Shown: positions 8,942 to 22,644 of the stretch, piece after piece
Layout of the letters: each line of letters begins with the position of its first letter
Numbering within the stretch: the stretch's first letter is position 1
NCBI RefSeq assembly: GCF_038002605.1
Contig: NZ_JBBOCT010000001.1
Span: 3,410,001 to 3,474,000, forward strand
DNA: 64,000 nucleotides
Source of the DNA: Bacillus sp. FSL K6-3431
GTDB lineage: Bacteria > Bacillota > Bacilli > Bacillales > Bacillaceae_C
Direction: 5' to 3'
Notes under the pieces: generated by a model
Databases searched by the model: none
What the model saw: only the letters and a program-made list of their open reading frames with translations
Told to the model about the DNA's origin: nothing
Translations under genes and position numbers: made by a program

Positions 8942-9020
8942 GTCTTATGTTTTCACAGTTTTTCTAGGTGAACTAGAGAAACTGATGACATTAAAACGTT
9001 TGATTTGAGGGGTGAATCAG

Positions 9021-12000
9021 TTGACAGGTCAACTAGTTCAATACGGACGGCACCGCCAGCGCAGAAGCTTTGCGCGTATTAGTGAAGTATTGGAGCTGCC
9101 GAACCTTATCGAAATCCAATCTTCTTCTTACCAATGGTTTCTTGATGAGGGCTTAAAGGAAATGTTCCAAGATATATCACCAATTGAAGATTTTGCCGGA
9201 AATCTTTCATTGGAATTTATTGATTACAATCTCGGCGAACCTAAGTATTCTGTTGAAGAATCAAAAGAGCGCGATGCTACATATTCCGCTCCTCTTCGTG
9301 TTAAGCTACGCCTTGTGAATAAAGAAACTGGAGAAGTGAAAGACCAGGACGTATTCATGGGGGATTTCCCATTAATGACGGAAATGGGTACTTTCATTAT
9401 TAATGGAGCTGAACGGGTAATTGTATCTCAGCTTGTTCGTTCACCGAGTGTCTACTACAGTGGAAAACTCGATAAGAACGGAAGGAAAGGCTTTACAGCC
9501 ACAGTTATCCCTAACCGTGGGGCATGGCTGGAATATGAAACAGATGCCAAGGACGTTGTTTACGTTCGGATTGATCGTACACGGAAACTACCGGTAACGG
9601 TTCTTTTACGTGCACTCGGTTTTGGTTCTGATCAAGAAATCATCGATTTAATAGGTGACAACGAATATCTCCAGAACACGCTTGAAAAAGATAACACGGA
9701 GAGCGTTGAAAAAGCTTTATTAGAAATTTATGAGCGACTTCGTCCGGGAGAGCCTCCGACAGTAGAAAACGCTAAAAGTTTGCTAGTGTCTAGATTCTTT
9801 GATCCAAAGCGTTATGATCTTGCGAATGTAGGTCGTTATAAACTTAATAAAAAGCTTCATATAAAGAATCGTCTATTCGGGCAACGTGTCGCTGAAACTT
9901 TGGCTGATCCTGAAACAGGCGAAATTATTGTAGAAAAAGGTACATTACTTGATCGTCGTACGTTGGATAAAATTATTCCACATCTTGAAAATGGTACAGG
10001 GTTTAAATCCTTCGACCGTCAAAGTGGAATTATAGATGATGACATTGTTATTCAGTCTATTAAAATTTTCGCTCCGTTTAGCGAAGAAGAGAATGTTATA
10101 AATGTAATTGGCAACGCCTATGTAGATGAGATAACAAAGAATATTACACCAGCAGATATCATTTCATCGATTAGTTATTTCTTCGATTTACTTTATGGAG
10201 TTGGAGATACGGATGATATTGACCATTTGGGTAATCGCCGCCTGCGTTCTGTAGGTGAATTGTTGCAAAATCAATTTAGAATTGGTTTGTCACGAATGGA
10301 GCGAGTGGTAAGAGAGCGTATGTCTATCCAAGACATTAACACAATCACCCCACAGCAATTAATTAATATCCGTCCTGTGATCGCATCAATCAAAGAATTC
10401 TTTGGTAGCTCGCAGCTGTCACAATTCATGGATCAGACAAATCCGTTAGCAGAATTAACTCATAAACGCCGTTTGTCTGCACTAGGACCTGGTGGATTAA
10501 CTAGAGAACGTGCAGGAATGGAAGTTCGTGACGTTCACTATTCTCACTATGGACGTATGTGTCCAATTGAAACACCAGAGGGTCCAAATATAGGATTAAT
10601 TAACTCTTTATCATCGTTCGCTAAGGTGAATCGCTTTGGATTTATTGAAACGCCGTACCGCCGAGTTGATCCTGAAACAGGCTTAGTTACGAAGCAAATC
10701 GATTATCTCACAGCAGATGAGGAAGATAATTATGTAGTTGCACAAGCGAATGCTCCTCTTTCTGATGAAGGTGCATTTATAAATGATGAAGTAATCTCTC
10801 GTTTCCGTGGTGAAAATACGGTTGTGAGAAGAGATAGAATTGATTACATGGATGTATCTCCAAAACAGGTTGTTTCAGCAGCGACAGCATGTATTCCATT
10901 TTTGGAAAACGATGACTCTAACCGTGCCTTAATGGGTGCGAACATGCAAAGGCAAGCAGTGCCGCTCATGTTACCTGAAGCTCCACTTGTTGGAACGGGT
11001 ATGGAACATGTATCTGCAAAGGATTCGGGCGCAGCAGTAATTTGTAAGCATGATGGAATTGTTGAACATGTTGAATCGCGTGAAGTATGGGTGCGTCGCG
11101 TTCAAGATGTCGATGGCGAGGAAATTAAAGGTGATTTAGATAAATATCGCATGCAGAAATTTATCCGTTCTAACCAAGGGACATGCTACAACCAACGTCC
11201 AATTGTAGATATAGGTGATCGAATCACTAAAGGTGAAATTATTGGTGATGGACCTTCAATGGATAAAGGTGAGCTAGCATTGGGACGAAATGTACTCATC
11301 GCATTCATGACATGGGAAGGCTATAACTATGAGGATGCAATCATCATGAGTGAACGCCTTGTCAAAGATGATGTCTATACATCAATCCATATAGAAGAAT
11401 ACGAATCAGAGGCACGTGATACAAAACTAGGCCCTGAAGAAATGACACGTGATATTCCGAACGTCGGTGAAGATGCACTTCGTAACCTTGATGATCGTGG
11501 AATCATCCGTATAGGTGCTGAGGTTAGAGACGGCGATCTGCTTGTTGGAAAGGTAACGCCTAAAGGTGTTACAGAACTTACTGCGGAAGAGCGTCTGTTA
11601 CACGCTATCTTTGGTGAAAAAGCGCGTGAAGTCCGTGATACATCGCTACGTGTTCCACACGGTGGTGGAGGTATCGTCCTTGACGTCAAAGTGTTCAACC
11701 GCGAAGATGGAGACGAACTCCCACCTGGAGTAAACCAACTTGTTCGTGTGTATATCGTACAAAAAAGGAAAATCTCCGAAGGGGATAAAATGGCGGGACG
11801 TCACGGAAACAAAGGTGTAATTTCGAAAATACTTCCTGAGGAAGATATGCCGTATATGCCTGACGGAACTCCAGTGGACGTCATGTTGAATCCATTAGGT
11901 GTACCTTCTCGTATGAACATCGGTCAAGTGCTTGAAATGCATCTAGGTATGGCTGCAAGACATCTAGGGATTCATATGGCATCACCTGTATTTGATGGTG

Positions 12001-12575
12001 CTACGGAGGAAGATGTTTGGGAAACAATTGAAGAAGCAGGCATGGATCGTGATGCGAAAACAGTTCTTTATGATGGTCGTACTGGTGAGGCTTTTGATAA
12101 CCGTGTTTCTGTAGGGGTTATGTATTTAATTAAACTTGCGCATATGGTTGATGATAAACTTCACGCAAGATCAACTGGACCATACTCGCTCGTTACGCAA
12201 CAGCCACTCGGAGGGAAAGCTCAGTTTGGTGGACAGCGTTTTGGAGAGATGGAAGTATGGGCACTTGAAGCCTATGGAGCTGCTTATACGCTACAAGAGA
12301 TTTTAACTGTTAAATCGGATGATGTTGTTGGCCGTGTGAAAACATATGAAGCGATTGTGAAAGGTGAAAATGTTCCTGAACCGGGCGTGCCTGAATCGTT
12401 TAAAGTATTAATTAAAGAATTGCAAAGTCTTGGCTTAGATGTAAAAATCCTTTCAGGTGATGAAGAAGAAATTGAGATGCGTGACTTGGAAGATGAAGAT
12501 GATACTCATCAAGCTGATACATTAAATATTGCGCCGGACGCAAAAGTGGAAGAAACTGCTGCATCTAAAGAATAA
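9021..12575 (+). CDS. rpoB: RNA polymerase beta subunit
   Basis: Catalytic beta subunit, 1184 residues from TTG 9021 ([20 protein letters not shown]). A GTG at 9012 is in frame, but it would sit almost on the GAGGGG ribosome site, and the family starts at MTGQ. The rifampicin region is near residues 463-490 ([20 protein letters not shown]) and keeps the sensitive-type Asp, His and Ser. The active-site and flap regions are intact, and the acidic C-terminal tail is normal for Bacillaceae. Confidence 0.98.
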   Translation: MTGQLVQYGRHRQRRSFARISEVLELPNLIEIQSSSYQWFLDEGLKEMFQDISPIEDFAGNLSLEFIDYNLGEPKYSVEESKERDATYSAPLRVKLRLVNKETGEVKDQDVFMGDFPLMTEMGTFIINGAERVIVSQLVRSPSVYYSGKLDKNGRKGFTATVIPNRGAWLEYETDAKDVVYVRIDRTRKLPVTVLLRALGFGSDQEIIDLIGDNEYLQNTLEKDNTESVEKALLEIYERLRPGEPPTVENAKSLLVSRFFDPKRYDLANVGRYKLNKKLHIKNRLFGQRVAETLADPETGEIIVEKGTLLDRRTLDKIIPHLENGTGFKSFDRQSGIIDDDIVIQSIKIFAPFSEEENVINVIGNAYVDEITKNITPADIISSISYFFDLLYGVGDTDDIDHLGNRRLRSVGELLQNQFRIGLSRMERVVRERMSIQDINTITPQQLINIRPVIASIKEFFGSSQLSQFMDQTNPLAELTHKRRLSALGPGGLTRERAGMEVRDVHYSHYGRMCPIETPEGPNIGLINSLSSFAKVNRFGFIETPYRRVDPETGLVTKQIDYLTADEEDNYVVAQANAPLSDEGAFINDEVISRFRGENTVVRRDRIDYMDVSPKQVVSAATACIPFLENDDSNRALMGANMQRQAVPLMLPEAPLVGTGMEHVSAKDSGAAVICKHDGIVEHVESREVWVRRVQDVDGEEIKGDLDKYRMQKFIRSNQGTCYNQRPIVDIGDRITKGEIIGDGPSMDKGELALGRNVLIAFMTWEGYNYEDAIIMSERLVKDDVYTSIHIEEYESEARDTKLGPEEMTRDIPNVGEDALRNLDDRGIIRIGAEVRDGDLLVGKVTPKGVTELTAEERLLHAIFGEKAREVRDTSLRVPHGGGGIVLDVKVFNREDGDELPPGVNQLVRVYIVQKRKISEGDKMAGRHGNKGVISKILPEEDMPYMPDGTPVDVMLNPLGVPSRMNIGQVLEMHLGMAARHLGIHMASPVFDGATEEDVWETIEEAGMDRDAKTVLYDGRTGEAFDNRVSVGVMYLIKLAHMVDDKLHARSTGPYSLVTQQPLGGKAQFGGQRFGEMEVWALEAYGAAYTLQEILTVKSDDVVGRVKTYEAIVKGENVPEPGVPESFKVLIKELQSLGLDVKILSGDEEEIEMRDLEDEDDTHQADTLNIAPDAKVEETAASKE

Positions 12576-12630
12576 TGTTGAATGCAAGCAATAAGGGTAG
12601 AACCTGTAGACGAAAAGGGAGGTAGGCCCC

Positions 12631-15600
12631 TTGCTGGATGTAAACAATTTTGAGTATATGAAAATCGGCCTTGCTTCACCGGATAAAATCCGATCCTGGT
12701 CTTTTGGGGAAGTTAAAAAGCCGGAAACAATCAACTATCGTACTTTAAAACCGGAAAAAGATGGCTTGTTCTGTGAGCGGATATTCGGTCCTACAAAGGA
12801 TTGGGAATGTCATTGCGGAAAGTATAAACGTGTTCGCTACAAAGGTGTTGTATGTGATCGCTGTGGAGTAGAAGTAACAAGGTCTAAAGTTCGTCGTGAG
12901 CGTATGGGGCATATTGAATTAGCTGCCCCTGTCTCTCACATATGGTATTTCAAGGGAATACCAAGTCGAATGGGACTTATTCTCGATATGTCCCCAAGAG
13001 CTCTTGAAGAGATTATCTATTTTGCTTCTTATGTTGTCACTGATGTAGGTGATACAACATTGGATAAAAAACAGTTGCTATCCGAAAGAGAATACCGTGC
13101 ATATCGCGAGAAATATGGTGCAACATTCCACGCAGCAATGGGTGCGGAAGCAATAAAAAAACTGTTGCAAGATATTGATTTAGAAAAAGAAGTAGGTCAA
13201 TTAAAAGAAGAATTGAAAACGGCACAAGGTCAACGCCGAACAAGAGCGATAAAACGACTTGAGGTGCTTGAGGCTTTCCGTCATTCTGGTAATTATCCAG
13301 ACTGGATGGTCTTAGATGTTTTACCGGTTATTCCACCTGAATTACGCCCAATGGTTCAATTGGAAGGTGGCCGCTTTGCAACTTCAGATTTGAACGATTT
13401 ATACCGTAGGGTTATTAACCGGAATAATCGTTTAAAACGATTATTGGATCTTGGTGCACCGGGAATTATCGTTCAGAACGAGAAACGGATGCTCCAAGAA
13501 GCAGTTGATGCCTTGATTGATAATGGTAGAAGAGGCCGTCCAGTTACAGGGCCGGGTAATCGACCATTAAAATCCCTTTCACATATGCTGAAAGGAAAGC
13601 AAGGTCGTTTCCGTCAAAACTTATTAGGAAAACGTGTAGACTATTCGGGGCGGTCTGTAATTGTCGTTGGACCAAGCTTGAAGATGTACCAATGCGGTCT
13701 TCCGAAAGAAATGGCATTAGAATTATTTAAGCCTTTCGTTATGAAAGAGCTGGTTGAAAAAGGCCTTGCTCATAATATAAAAAGCGCTAAAAGAAAAATA
13801 GAACGGGTCCATCCAGAGGTTTGGGATGTACTAGAAGATGTGATACGTGAGCATCCAGTGTTATTAAACCGTGCACCGACGCTTCATAGACTCGGTATCC
13901 AAGCGTTTGAACCAACACTTGTTGAAGGAAGAGCAATTCGTCTTCACCCGTTAGTATGTACGGCTTATAACGCTGACTTTGATGGAGACCAAATGGCAGT
14001 GCATGTGCCGTTATCTGCAGAAGCACAAGCGGAAGCGCGTATCCTAATGTTGGCGGCTCAAAACATCCTGAACCCGAGAGATGGAAAGCCGGTAGTTACA
14101 CCATCACAAGATATGGTGCTAGGTAACTACTATCTAACGTTGGAGCGCAAAAATGCTGACGGTGAAGGAATGATCTTCAAAGATACGAACGAAGCGTTGA
14201 TTGCATATCAAAATGGGTATGTTCATCTTCACACACGAATAGCTATTCATGCGGATTCGTTAATTAATGAAAGATTCACGGAGGAACAGAGAACACAGCT
14301 TCTAGTTACGACTGTGGGTAAACTGATCTTTAACGAGATATTGCCGCCGTCATTCCCGTTCATTAACGAACCGACAAATGAAAATTTAGAAGTAAATACA
14401 CCAGATAAGTACTTTGTAGAACCTTCAACAAACGTGCCAGAGTTTATTAAACAACAGCCGCTTATTGAACCGTTCAAAAAGAAAATTCTTGGTAATATTA
14501 TTGCGGAGATCTTCAAGCGATTCCACATCACTGAAACATCAAAAATGCTGGATCGCATGAAAAATCTTGGATTTAAGTACTCAACAAAAGCTGGTATCAC
14601 TGTAGGGGTTTCGGATATTGTCGTGTTAGCTGAAAAAGAGACGCTATTACATGATGCACAAGAAAAAGTTGATAATGTTCTGAAGCAATTCAAACGTGGT
14701 CTTATTACGGATGAAGAACGTTATGATCGTGTTATAGCTATATGGAGTGCTGTCAAGGATACGATTCAGAATAAGCTAATGAAAACATTAGATAATCTAA
14801 ATCCTATTTATATGATGAGTGACTCTGGAGCGAGGGGTAACGCATCTAACTTCACGCAACTTGCGGGTATGCGTGGATTGATGGCTAACCCGGCAGGGCG
14901 AATTATTGAGTTACCAATTAAATCAAGTTTCAGAGAAGGTTTAACAGTACTTGAGTACTTTATTTCCACTCATGGTGCTCGTAAAGGGTTAGCTGATACA
15001 GCCCTTAAAACGGCTGACTCTGGTTATCTTACTAGAAGACTTGTGGATGTGGCCCAGGATGTAATTATTAGAGAAAATGATTGCGGAACGGACAAAGGAT
15101 TACTTGTTGCATCGTTGAAAGACGGAACAGAAGTAATTGAACCTTTAGAAGAACGTCTAATTGGGCGATACGCACGTAAGAAAATCGTTCACCCTGAAAC
15201 AGGTGAAATATTTGTTTCAGAAAATGAATTGATTCATGAAGATTTAGCAAAAGAGATAGTAAATGCAGGAATTGAAGAAGTCTGGATTAGATCTGCATTC
15301 ACATGTAATACACGTCATGGTGTTTGTAAACAATGTTACGGACGTAACTTGGCAACTGGAACCGTAGTGGACGTAGGAGAAGCAGTAGGAATTATTGCTG
15401 CACAATCCATCGGTGAGCCAGGAACCCAATTGACAATGCGTACATTCCATACAGGCGGTGTAGCTGGGGACGATATAACTCAAGGTCTTCCAAGGATTCA
15501 GGAGTTGTTTGAGGCTCGTAATCCGAAAGGTCAAGCAGTTATCACTGAAATTTCTGGTGTCGTTACGGCAATTACAGAGGGACGCGATCGCCAACAAGAA

Positions 15601-16236
15601 ATTGTTGTACAGAGCGAAATCGAAAGCCGCACATATAATGCTCCTTACTCGGCTCGCTTAAAAGTAGCGGTTAATGACGAAGTGGCACGCGGTGAAGAAA
15701 TGACTGAAGGATCAATTGATCCGAAGGAACTTCTACGAGTTCGAGATGTTTCTGCAGTACAAGAATATTTGCTATTGGAAGTTCAAAAAGTATATCGTAT
15801 GCAAGGTGTAGAAATTGGCGATAAGCACGTAGAAGTAATGGTTCGCCAAATGCTTAGAAAAGTGCGAGTGGCTGATGCTGGTGAGACAACTGTATTACCT
15901 GGAACATTGCTAGATGTACATCAGTTTACTGATGCGAACGAAAAAGCTTTGCTTAGTGGTAAACAACCAGCAACAGGCCGCCCGGTATTACTTGGGATTA
16001 CAAAAGCATCACTTGAGACAGATTCATTCTTATCTGCTGCATCTTTCCAAGAAACGACACGTGTTCTAACGGATGCTGCAATTAAAGGTAAGACAGATGA
16101 ATTGCTTGGTTTAAAAGAAAATGTCATTATCGGTAAACTAGTTCCAGCGGGAACCGGTATGCAACGTTATCGAAAAGCAATCTCTATCATGGCGGGAGAA
16201 GAACTACCGAACGCTGAAAGAGATGCGAATGCATAA
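12631..16236 (+). CDS. rpoC: RNA polymerase beta' subunit
   Basis: 1201 residues from TTG 12631 ([20 protein letters not shown]) with GGGAGGTAGG upstream. The N-terminal zinc ribbon uses Cys60, Cys62, Cys75 and Cys78. The Mg-binding catalytic loop NADFDGDQM is near residue 446. A second zinc site uses Cys892, Cys899 and Cys902 ([11 protein letters not shown]). The trigger-loop region precedes a long C-terminus. It follows rpoB by 55 nt and shares its transcript. Confidence 0.98.
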   Translation: MLDVNNFEYMKIGLASPDKIRSWSFGEVKKPETINYRTLKPEKDGLFCERIFGPTKDWECHCGKYKRVRYKGVVCDRCGVEVTRSKVRRERMGHIELAAPVSHIWYFKGIPSRMGLILDMSPRALEEIIYFASYVVTDVGDTTLDKKQLLSEREYRAYREKYGATFHAAMGAEAIKKLLQDIDLEKEVGQLKEELKTAQGQRRTRAIKRLEVLEAFRHSGNYPDWMVLDVLPVIPPELRPMVQLEGGRFATSDLNDLYRRVINRNNRLKRLLDLGAPGIIVQNEKRMLQEAVDALIDNGRRGRPVTGPGNRPLKSLSHMLKGKQGRFRQNLLGKRVDYSGRSVIVVGPSLKMYQCGLPKEMALELFKPFVMKELVEKGLAHNIKSAKRKIERVHPEVWDVLEDVIREHPVLLNRAPTLHRLGIQAFEPTLVEGRAIRLHPLVCTAYNADFDGDQMAVHVPLSAEAQAEARILMLAAQNILNPRDGKPVVTPSQDMVLGNYYLTLERKNADGEGMIFKDTNEALIAYQNGYVHLHTRIAIHADSLINERFTEEQRTQLLVTTVGKLIFNEILPPSFPFINEPTNENLEVNTPDKYFVEPSTNVPEFIKQQPLIEPFKKKILGNIIAEIFKRFHITETSKMLDRMKNLGFKYSTKAGITVGVSDIVVLAEKETLLHDAQEKVDNVLKQFKRGLITDEERYDRVIAIWSAVKDTIQNKLMKTLDNLNPIYMMSDSGARGNASNFTQLAGMRGLMANPAGRIIELPIKSSFREGLTVLEYFISTHGARKGLADTALKTADSGYLTRRLVDVAQDVIIRENDCGTDKGLLVASLKDGTEVIEPLEERLIGRYARKKIVHPETGEIFVSENELIHEDLAKEIVNAGIEEVWIRSAFTCNTRHGVCKQCYGRNLATGTVVDVGEAVGIIAAQSIGEPGTQLTMRTFHTGGVAGDDITQGLPRIQELFEARNPKGQAVITEISGVVTAITEGRDRQQEIVVQSEIESRTYNAPYSARLKVAVNDEVARGEEMTEGSIDPKELLRVRDVSAVQEYLLLEVQKVYRMQGVEIGDKHVEVMVRQMLRKVRVADAGETTVLPGTLLDVHQFTDANEKALLSGKQPATGRPVLLGITKASLETDSFLSAASFQETTRVLTDAAIKGKTDELLGLKENVIIGKLVPAGTGMQRYRKAISIMAGEELPNAERDANA

Positions 16237-16341
16237 GCTCAATACAATTAAGGTGCGGAGATAGTTTACTGGCCAAATTAGCAGGTGGACTTGTAATCTC
16301 GAGGGCTAGATGTTAAAGCTAAAGGGTATCTAAAACATATG

Positions 16342-16366
16342 CGCCGGCGAAAAGCCGGCGTATAAT
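16342..16366 (+). terminator. GC-rich hairpin after rpoC
   Basis: Perfect 7-bp stem CGCCGGC/GCCGGCG with a GAAAA loop (16342-16360). The tail is TATAATTTAAAAAT rather than a clean U-run, so it may be a weak terminator or a processing and stability hairpin ending the rpoBC mRNA. The str promoter follows 30 nt later. Confidence 0.5.
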
Positions 16367-16389
16367 TTAAAAATATATGTTGATATCTA

Positions 16390-16418
16390 TTGACATTAGA
16401 AATTTCAGATGTTACTAT
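16390..16418 (+). promoter_or_regulatory. Sigma-A promoter of the str operon
   Basis: TTGACA (16390-16395), exactly 17 nt, TACTAT (16413-16418). Transcription would start about 40 nt before the L7Ae-like gene and cover rpsL, rpsG and fusA. Confidence 0.75.
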
Positions 16419-16466
16419 ATTCAAGGTGCTCCTATCATTAACCTGTTACTTTGGAGGATATGCAAA

Positions 16467-16715
16467 ATGTCTTATGAAAAAGTGTTACAGGCATCAAATC
16501 TAATCGTAGGAACGAAACAAACAGTAAGAGCTCTCAAATCTGGGCATGTGAAGGAAGTTTTCGTGGCTCTGGATGCAGATCCTCGTATTACGGACAATAT
16601 AATTTTTATAGCTAATGAAATGGATGTACCTATTATAAAAGTGGATTCCATGAAAAAGCTTGGAAAAGCATGCGGTATTGATGTAAGAGCAACAACTGTT
16701 GCCATTATCCAATAG
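16467..16715 (+). CDS. rplGB: L7Ae-family K-turn RNA-binding protein (YbxF, L7A-like)
   Basis: 82 residues, starting MSYEKVLQASNLIVGTKQTV, with the L7Ae-type MKKLGKACGIDVRATTVAII near the C-terminus. Bacillus YbxF binds K-turn RNA and is loosely ribosome-associated. It sits at the conserved place between rpoC and rpsL. ATG 16467 is preceded by TTGGAGGATATG. An in-frame start at 16377 would extend into the promoter region and is rejected. Confidence 0.93.
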   Translation: MSYEKVLQASNLIVGTKQTVRALKSGHVKEVFVALDADPRITDNIIFIANEMDVPIIKVDSMKKLGKACGIDVRATTVAIIQ

Positions 16716-16818
16716 AGGTGTTTTTGCAGATCAATAGACTGTGAAAACTTGTTTTTTGCCCTAAAAAGAACCACCTGGATGTGTGGGCTTAAGAAAAAGA
16801 ACGAAAGGAGGAATAATC

Positions 16819-17238
16819 ATGCCTACTATTAATCAACTAGTGCGTAAACCAAGGAAGACTAAATCAACTACTTCCGATTCACCTGCACTTAATAAAGGCT
16901 ATAACAGCTTCAAAAAAGCGAATACGAATGTATCTTCACCTCAAAAACGTGGTGTTTGTACTCGTGTTGGTACAATGACACCGAAGAAGCCGAACTCGGC
17001 CCTTCGTAAATATGCTCGTGTGCGTTTGACTAACGGAATCGAGGTAACAGCTTATATTCCGGGAATTGGTCATAACCTACAAGAACATAGTGTTGTGCTC
17101 ATTCGTGGAGGTCGTGTAAAAGACTTACCGGGTGTACGTTATCACATCGTTCGTGGTGCACTTGACACTGCTGGTGTTGAAAATCGTAAACAAAGCCGTT
17201 CTAAATATGGCGCAAAGCGTCCAAAAGCAAAAAAGTAA
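16819..17238 (+). CDS. rpsL: 30S ribosomal protein S12
   Basis: 139 residues starting [18 protein letters not shown]. The decoding-centre loops [11 protein letters not shown] and [12 protein letters not shown] keep lysines at the positions linked to streptomycin sensitivity. ATG 16819 has AAAGGAGGAATAATC. An upstream in-frame TTG/GTG region would run through the ribosome site and is rejected. Confidence 0.98.
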   Translation: MPTINQLVRKPRKTKSTTSDSPALNKGYNSFKKANTNVSSPQKRGVCTRVGTMTPKKPNSALRKYARVRLTNGIEVTAYIPGIGHNLQEHSVVLIRGGRVKDLPGVRYHIVRGALDTAGVENRKQSRSKYGAKRPKAKK

Positions 17239-17279
17239 ATCATTGAAACTCATAGTTTCGTTTGAAAGGAGGAAATATA

Positions 17280-17750
17280 ATGCCACGAAAAGGTCCTGTT
17301 ACAAAAAGAGATGTGTTACCTGATCCGATACACAATTCAAAGATCGTTACACGTTTAATTAATAAATTAATGGTAGATGGAAAAAGAGGTAAAGCTCAAT
17401 CTATTATCTATTCTGCATTCGATATTATCCAAGAACGTTCGGGTAAAGATGCAATGGAAGTATTTGATCAAGCCCTTAAAAACATCATGCCAGTTTTAGA
17501 AGTAAAAGCACGCCGAGTTGGTGGAGCGAATTATCAAGTACCAGTTGAAGTTCGTCCTGAACGACGTTCAACACTTGGACTTCGTTGGTTAGTAAGCTTC
17601 TCACGCAAGCGCGGAGAGAAAACGATGGAAGAGCGTCTTGCTAATGAGATCCTAGATGCTGCAAATAATACTGGTGCAGCTGTTAAAAAACGTGAAGAAA
17701 CGCATAAAATGGCGGAAGCAAATAAAGCATTTGCTCATTATCGCTGGTAA
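17280..17750 (+). CDS. rpsG: 30S ribosomal protein S7
   Basis: 156 residues, the usual length, beginning [21 protein letters not shown]7 nucleates assembly of the 30S head and contacts the E-site tRNA. The start is ATG 17280 with AAAGGAGGAAATATA; an in-frame ATG six codons upstream is inside that site. Second gene of the S12-S7-EF-G set. Confidence 0.97.
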   Translation: MPRKGPVTKRDVLPDPIHNSKIVTRLINKLMVDGKRGKAQSIIYSAFDIIQERSGKDAMEVFDQALKNIMPVLEVKARRVGGANYQVPVEVRPERRSTLGLRWLVSFSRKRGEKTMEERLANEILDAANNTGAAVKKREETHKMAEANKAFAHYRW

Positions 17751-17804
17751 TTTGCTCTAAAAGAGTTATCAATTCATTTTCATCCCAGGAAGGAGAAATA
17801 CGAG

Positions 17805-19883
17805 ATGGCTAGAGAGTTCTCCTTAGAAAAGACGCGTAATATCGGAATTATGGCTCATATTGATGCCGGTAAAACAACAACAACCGAGCGTATACTTTTC
17901 TATACAGGACGCATTCATAAAATTGGGGAAACTCATGAAGGTGCGTCGCAAATGGACTGGATGGAACAGGAACAGGAACGCGGTATCACTATTACTTCTG
18001 CGGCAACAACTGCACAATGGAATGGCCACCGTGTTAACATCATCGATACACCTGGACACGTAGACTTCACTGTAGAAGTTGAACGTTCATTACGTGTACT
18101 TGATGGTGCTGTAACTGTACTTGACGCTCAATCGGGCGTTGAACCACAAACTGAAACAGTTTGGCGCCAAGCTACTACTTATGGCGTTCCGCGTATTGTA
18201 TTCGTTAATAAAATGGACAAAACAGGTGCTGACTTCCTTTACTCAGTGAAAACAATTCATGAGCGCTTGATGGCAAACGCTCATCCAATCCAACTTCCGA
18301 TTGGTGCAGAAGACACTTTTAAAGGTATGGTGGATCTCGTAGAAATGAAAGCTTGGTTTTACGAGGGAGACGAGGCACTTGATGCTGTTGAGGGAGAAAT
18401 CCCAGAAGATCTTCAAGAACAAGCAGAAGAGCTTCGCGGAAGATTAATTGAAGCTGTAGCTGATTTTGATGAAGATTTAATGATGAAATATCTCGAAGGA
18501 GAAGAAATCTCCAACGAAGAGTTAAAAGCTGCAATTCGTGAAGCGACACTGAAAGTAGAATTCTATCCAGTGTTATGTGGAACTGCTTTTAAAAACAAAG
18601 GTGTTCAAAAGATGCTTGATGCAGTAATAGATTACTTACCAGCTCCAACTGACATCCTTCCTATGAAGGGTACTGTTCCTGGCACAGACGAAGAAGTAAC
18701 TCGCCCTGCTGATGATAGTGCACCATTTTCAGCACTTGCATTTAAAGTTATGACTGACCCGTTTGTTGGACGTCTTACATTCTTCCGTGTATATTCTGGA
18801 ACATTGGTCTCTGGATCATACGTTCAGAACTCTACGAAGGGTAAACGTGAACGAATTGGTCGTATCTTACAAATGCACGCTAACCATCGTGAAGAAATTA
18901 CTAATGCATACAGCGGAGACATCGCTGCTGCAGTTGGCTTAAAAGACACTGGTACAGGTGATACTTTATGTGATGAAAAGAATTTAGTTATTCTTGAGTC
19001 TATGGAATTCCCTGAACCTGTTATCTCGGTTGCAATTGAGCCAAAATCAAAAGCGGACCAAGATAAAATGGGTACAGCGCTTGGAAAGCTTCAGGAAGAA
19101 GATCCGACATTCCGTGCGGAAACAAACCCTGAAACTGGTCAAGTTGTCATTTCGGGAATGGGTGAGCTTCACCTTGACGTTCTAGTTGACCGTATGAGAC
19201 GAGAATTTAAAGTAGAAGCAAATGTAGGTGCACCACAGGTTTCTTATCGTGAAACGTTCCGTACAACTGCGGAAGTTGAAGGTAAGTTTATCCGTCAATC
19301 TGGTGGACGTGGACAATTTGGACACGTTTGGATTGAATTCTCTCCAAATGAAGAAGGGAAAGGCTTTGAGTTTGTCAACGGTATTGTCGGAGGGGTTGTT
19401 CCACGTGAATATGTCCCTGCTGTACAAGCTGGTCTAGAAGATTCAATGTCTAACGGTGTTATAGCCGGCTATCCACTGATTGATGTTAAGGCAAAACTAT
19501 TTGATGGTTCATACCATGACGTTGACTCAAACGAGATGGCATTTAAAATTGCTGCTTCTATGGCGCTTAAAAATGCAGCGAAGAAATGTAACCCTGTATT
19601 GTTAGAGCCACTGGTAAGCGTTGAAATTACAATGCCTGAAGAATACCTTGGGGATATCATGGGTGATATCACTTCACGTCGTGGACGCGTAGATGGTATG
19701 GAAGCTCGTGGAAATGCGCAAGTTGTACATGCATTTGTGCCACTTGCTGAAATGTTTGGATATGCAACATCCCTTCGTTCTAATACACAAGGACGTGGAA
19801 CATATTCTATGCAATTTGATCATTACGAAGAAGTGCCAAAATCAATTGCAGAAGAAATTATTAAAAAGAATAGCGGACAATAA
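17805..19883 (+). CDS. fusA: Elongation factor G
   Basis: 692-residue translocase. P-loop AHIDAGKT at residues 17-24, G3 DTPGHVDF, G4 [10 protein letters not shown], then domains II-V through the domain IV loop [14 protein letters not shown]. It moves tRNAs and mRNA after peptide bond formation and helps recycle ribosomes. ATG with AGGAAGGAGAAATACG. No fusidic-acid resistance change can be judged by eye. Confidence 0.98.
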   Translation: MAREFSLEKTRNIGIMAHIDAGKTTTTERILFYTGRIHKIGETHEGASQMDWMEQEQERGITITSAATTAQWNGHRVNIIDTPGHVDFTVEVERSLRVLDGAVTVLDAQSGVEPQTETVWRQATTYGVPRIVFVNKMDKTGADFLYSVKTIHERLMANAHPIQLPIGAEDTFKGMVDLVEMKAWFYEGDEALDAVEGEIPEDLQEQAEELRGRLIEAVADFDEDLMMKYLEGEEISNEELKAAIREATLKVEFYPVLCGTAFKNKGVQKMLDAVIDYLPAPTDILPMKGTVPGTDEEVTRPADDSAPFSALAFKVMTDPFVGRLTFFRVYSGTLVSGSYVQNSTKGKRERIGRILQMHANHREEITNAYSGDIAAAVGLKDTGTGDTLCDEKNLVILESMEFPEPVISVAIEPKSKADQDKMGTALGKLQEEDPTFRAETNPETGQVVISGMGELHLDVLVDRMRREFKVEANVGAPQVSYRETFRTTAEVEGKFIRQSGGRGQFGHVWIEFSPNEEGKGFEFVNGIVGGVVPREYVPAVQAGLEDSMSNGVIAGYPLIDVKAKLFDGSYHDVDSNEMAFKIAASMALKNAAKKCNPVLLEPLVSVEITMPEEYLGDIMGDITSRRGRVDGMEARGNAQVVHAFVPLAEMFGYATSLRSNTQGRGTYSMQFDHYEEVPKSIAEEIIKKNSGQ

Positions 19884-19930
19884 TTGATTTAAAACCGTTA
19901 ATCGAGTATAACTACTATTAGATATGCATT

Positions 19931-19971
19931 GTGTGGCTTTATGGTTGACTCGTCAGCTTTAAAGCGCACAC
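19931..19971 (+). promoter_or_regulatory. Hairpin in the tuf leader
   Basis: GTGTGGCTTTA (19931-19941) pairs with TAAAGC-CACAC (19960-19971) with one bulged G, an 11-bp stem in the 128-nt fusA-tuf gap. No U-run follows, so it is not an intrinsic terminator. It may stabilise the tuf mRNA or mark a processing site. Function unknown. Confidence 0.4.
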
Positions 19972-20011
19972 GCATCATTACTATTTTCTTAATTTAAAGG
20001 AGGATTTTCAA

Positions 20012-21199
20012 ATGGGTAAGGAAAAATTTGATCGTTCCAAGGAACATGCGAATATTGGTACTCTAGGTCACGTTGACCATGGTAAAACAACTTTAACTGC
20101 TGCAATCACTACGGTTCTTGCTAAACGTTCAGGCGGAGATGCAAAAGGATACGACATGATTGACAATGCTCCAGAAGAACGCGAACGTGGAATTACAATT
20201 TCCACTTCACACGTAGAATACGAAACTGAAAAGCGTCACTATGCACACGTAGACTGCCCAGGTCACGCTGACTATGTGAAAAACATGATTACTGGTGCTG
20301 CGCAAATGGACGGAGCTATCCTTGTAGTATCTGCTGCAGATGGTCCAATGCCACAAACTCGTGAGCATATCCTTCTTTCTCGTCAAGTTGGTGTTCCATA
20401 CTTCGTAGTATTTATGAATAAATGTGACATGGTTGATGATGAAGAACTTCTAGAATTAGTAGAAATGGAGATCCGTGACCTTCTTTCAGATTACGACTTC
20501 CCTGGCGACGACATTCCTGTTGTTAAAGGTTCTGCTCTTAAAGCACTAGAAGGAGAAGCTGAGTGGGAAGAAAAAGTTATCGAATTGATGGCTGCTGTTG
20601 ACGAATATATCCCAACTCCAACACGTCAAACTGACAAACCATTCATGATGCCAATTGAGGATGTATTCTCAATCACTGGTCGTGGAACAGTTGCAACAGG
20701 TCGTGTAGAGCGTGGACAAGTTAAAGTCGGTGAAGAAGTAGAAATCATCGGACTTCAAGAAGAAAACAAAAAAGTTGTTGTTACTGGAGTAGAAATGTTC
20801 CGTAAACTTCTTGACTATGCAGAAGCTGGTGACAACATTGGAGCACTACTTCGTGGTGTGGCTCGTGAAGATATCCAACGTGGTCAAGTTTTGGCTAAGC
20901 CTGGTACAATCACTCCACATACAAAGTTTAAAGCGGAAGTTTATGTTCTTTCAAAAGATGAAGGTGGACGTCATACTCCATTCTTCACTAACTACCGCCC
21001 ACAATTCTACTTCCGTACTACGGATGTAACAGGAATTTGTAATCTTCCTGAAGGAGTAGAAATGGTAATGCCTGGAGACAACGTTGAAATGACTGTTGAA
21101 CTTATCTCTGCAATCGCGATTGAAGAAGGTACTAAATTCTCAATCCGTGAAGGTGGACGTACAGTAGGCGCTGGCGTTGTAGCAACAATCCAAGCGTAA
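20012..21199 (+). CDS. tuf: Elongation factor Tu
   Basis: 395 residues. G1 GHVDHGKT at residues 19-26, switch [15 protein letters not shown]4 NKCDMVD. It brings aminoacyl-tRNA to the ribosome as a ternary complex. ATG 20012 has AAAGGAGGATTTTCA. It is the last gene of the str group and is followed by a strong terminator. Confidence 0.98.
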   Translation: MGKEKFDRSKEHANIGTLGHVDHGKTTLTAAITTVLAKRSGGDAKGYDMIDNAPEERERGITISTSHVEYETEKRHYAHVDCPGHADYVKNMITGAAQMDGAILVVSAADGPMPQTREHILLSRQVGVPYFVVFMNKCDMVDDEELLELVEMEIRDLLSDYDFPGDDIPVVKGSALKALEGEAEWEEKVIELMAAVDEYIPTPTRQTDKPFMMPIEDVFSITGRGTVATGRVERGQVKVGEEVEIIGLQEENKKVVVTGVEMFRKLLDYAEAGDNIGALLRGVAREDIQRGQVLAKPGTITPHTKFKAEVYVLSKDEGGRHTPFFTNYRPQFYFRTTDVTGICNLPEGVEMVMPGDNVEMTVELISAIAIEEGTKFSIREGGRTVGAGVVATIQA

Positions 21200-21213
21200 T
21201 AAATGAATGTATT

Positions 21214-21254
21214 GAAAGAGCAAATGGACTTTAATCCATTTGCTCTTTCTTTTT
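21214..21254 (+). terminator. Strong intrinsic terminator of tuf
   Basis: Perfect 15-bp stem GAAAGAGCAAATGGA / TCCATTTGCTCTTTC with a 6-nt loop, then TTTTT. Confidence 0.95.
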
Positions 21255-21409
21255 GAATCAAAAGAGAAAATACATAAATATATACTTTGTTTAACTTTGA
21301 TGAGCATGAACTAATGATTATATCTAAGAACTGTTAATCAGTATTCTAGCTATTGAATTTGAAAAGACAACTCTTTTATATGATTATTAAGTGCATAGTT
21401 AAATAGGAC

Positions 21410-21438
21410 TTGATTTTGCCTGCCTAACTCTGTATAAT
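21410..21438 (+). promoter_or_regulatory. Upstream sigma-A promoter of the S10 operon
   Basis: TTGATT (21410-21415), 17 nt, TATAAT (21433-21438). First of two promoters with the same CTGTATAAT core in the 440-nt gap after tuf. Confidence 0.75.
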
Positions 21439-21443
21439 TGTAG

Positions 21444-21950
<507 letters not shown>

Positions 21951-21986
21951 TAAATAAATGATAGATATTAACAGGAGGTGTGACTT

Positions 21987-22616
21987 ATGACCAAAGGAAT
22001 CTTAGGTAGAAAAATTGGTATGACGCAGGTTTTTGCTGAAAACGGAGAATTAATTCCGGTAACAGTAATCGAAGCTGCTCCAAACGTAGTTCTTCAAAAG
22101 AAAACAATTGAAACTGATGGATATGAAGCAGTTCAGTTTGGTTTTGATGATAAGCGTGAAAAGCTTGCTAACAAGCCAGCTAAAGGACATTTTGCGAAAG
22201 CAAACTCTACTCCTAAGCGCTTCATCCGTGAATTTAACGGACTAAACGTAGATGAGTACGAAGTTGGTCAAGAAGTCAAAGTTGATATATTTGCAGAAGG
22301 CGATGTAGTAGATGTATCAGGAATTTCTAAAGGTAAAGGATTCCAAGGTGTTATTAAACGCCACGGACAATCTCGCGGACCTATGTCCCATGGTTCTCGT
22401 TTCCATCGTCGACCAGGTTCAATGGGTGCTGTAGATGGTGCGCGCGTGTTTAAACAAAAATTATTGCCAGGACGCATGGGTGGAGAAAGAATTACAATTC
22501 AAAACTTACCTATTGTTAAGGTAGATACAGAACGTAACCTGATCTTAGTAAAAGGAAATGTTCCGGGACCTAAAAAGGCTCTAATTGAAATTAAAACAGG
22601 AATCAAAGTGAGATAA
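21987..22616 (+). CDS. rplC: 50S ribosomal protein L3
   Basis: 209 residues, starting [20 protein letters not shown]. The family extension reaching the peptidyl transferase centre is present ([20 protein letters not shown]). L3 is an early assembly protein. Normal S10-operon place between rpsJ and rplD, with ACAGGAGGTGTGACTT upstream. Confidence 0.98.
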   Translation: MTKGILGRKIGMTQVFAENGELIPVTVIEAAPNVVLQKKTIETDGYEAVQFGFDDKREKLANKPAKGHFAKANSTPKRFIREFNGLNVDEYEVGQEVKVDIFAEGDVVDVSGISKGKGFQGVIKRHGQSRGPMSHGSRFHRRPGSMGAVDGARVFKQKLLPGRMGGERITIQNLPIVKVDTERNLILVKGNVPGPKKALIEIKTGIKVR

Positions 22617-22644
22617 GAAAAGTTAAAGAAAGGAGGAAATAAGA

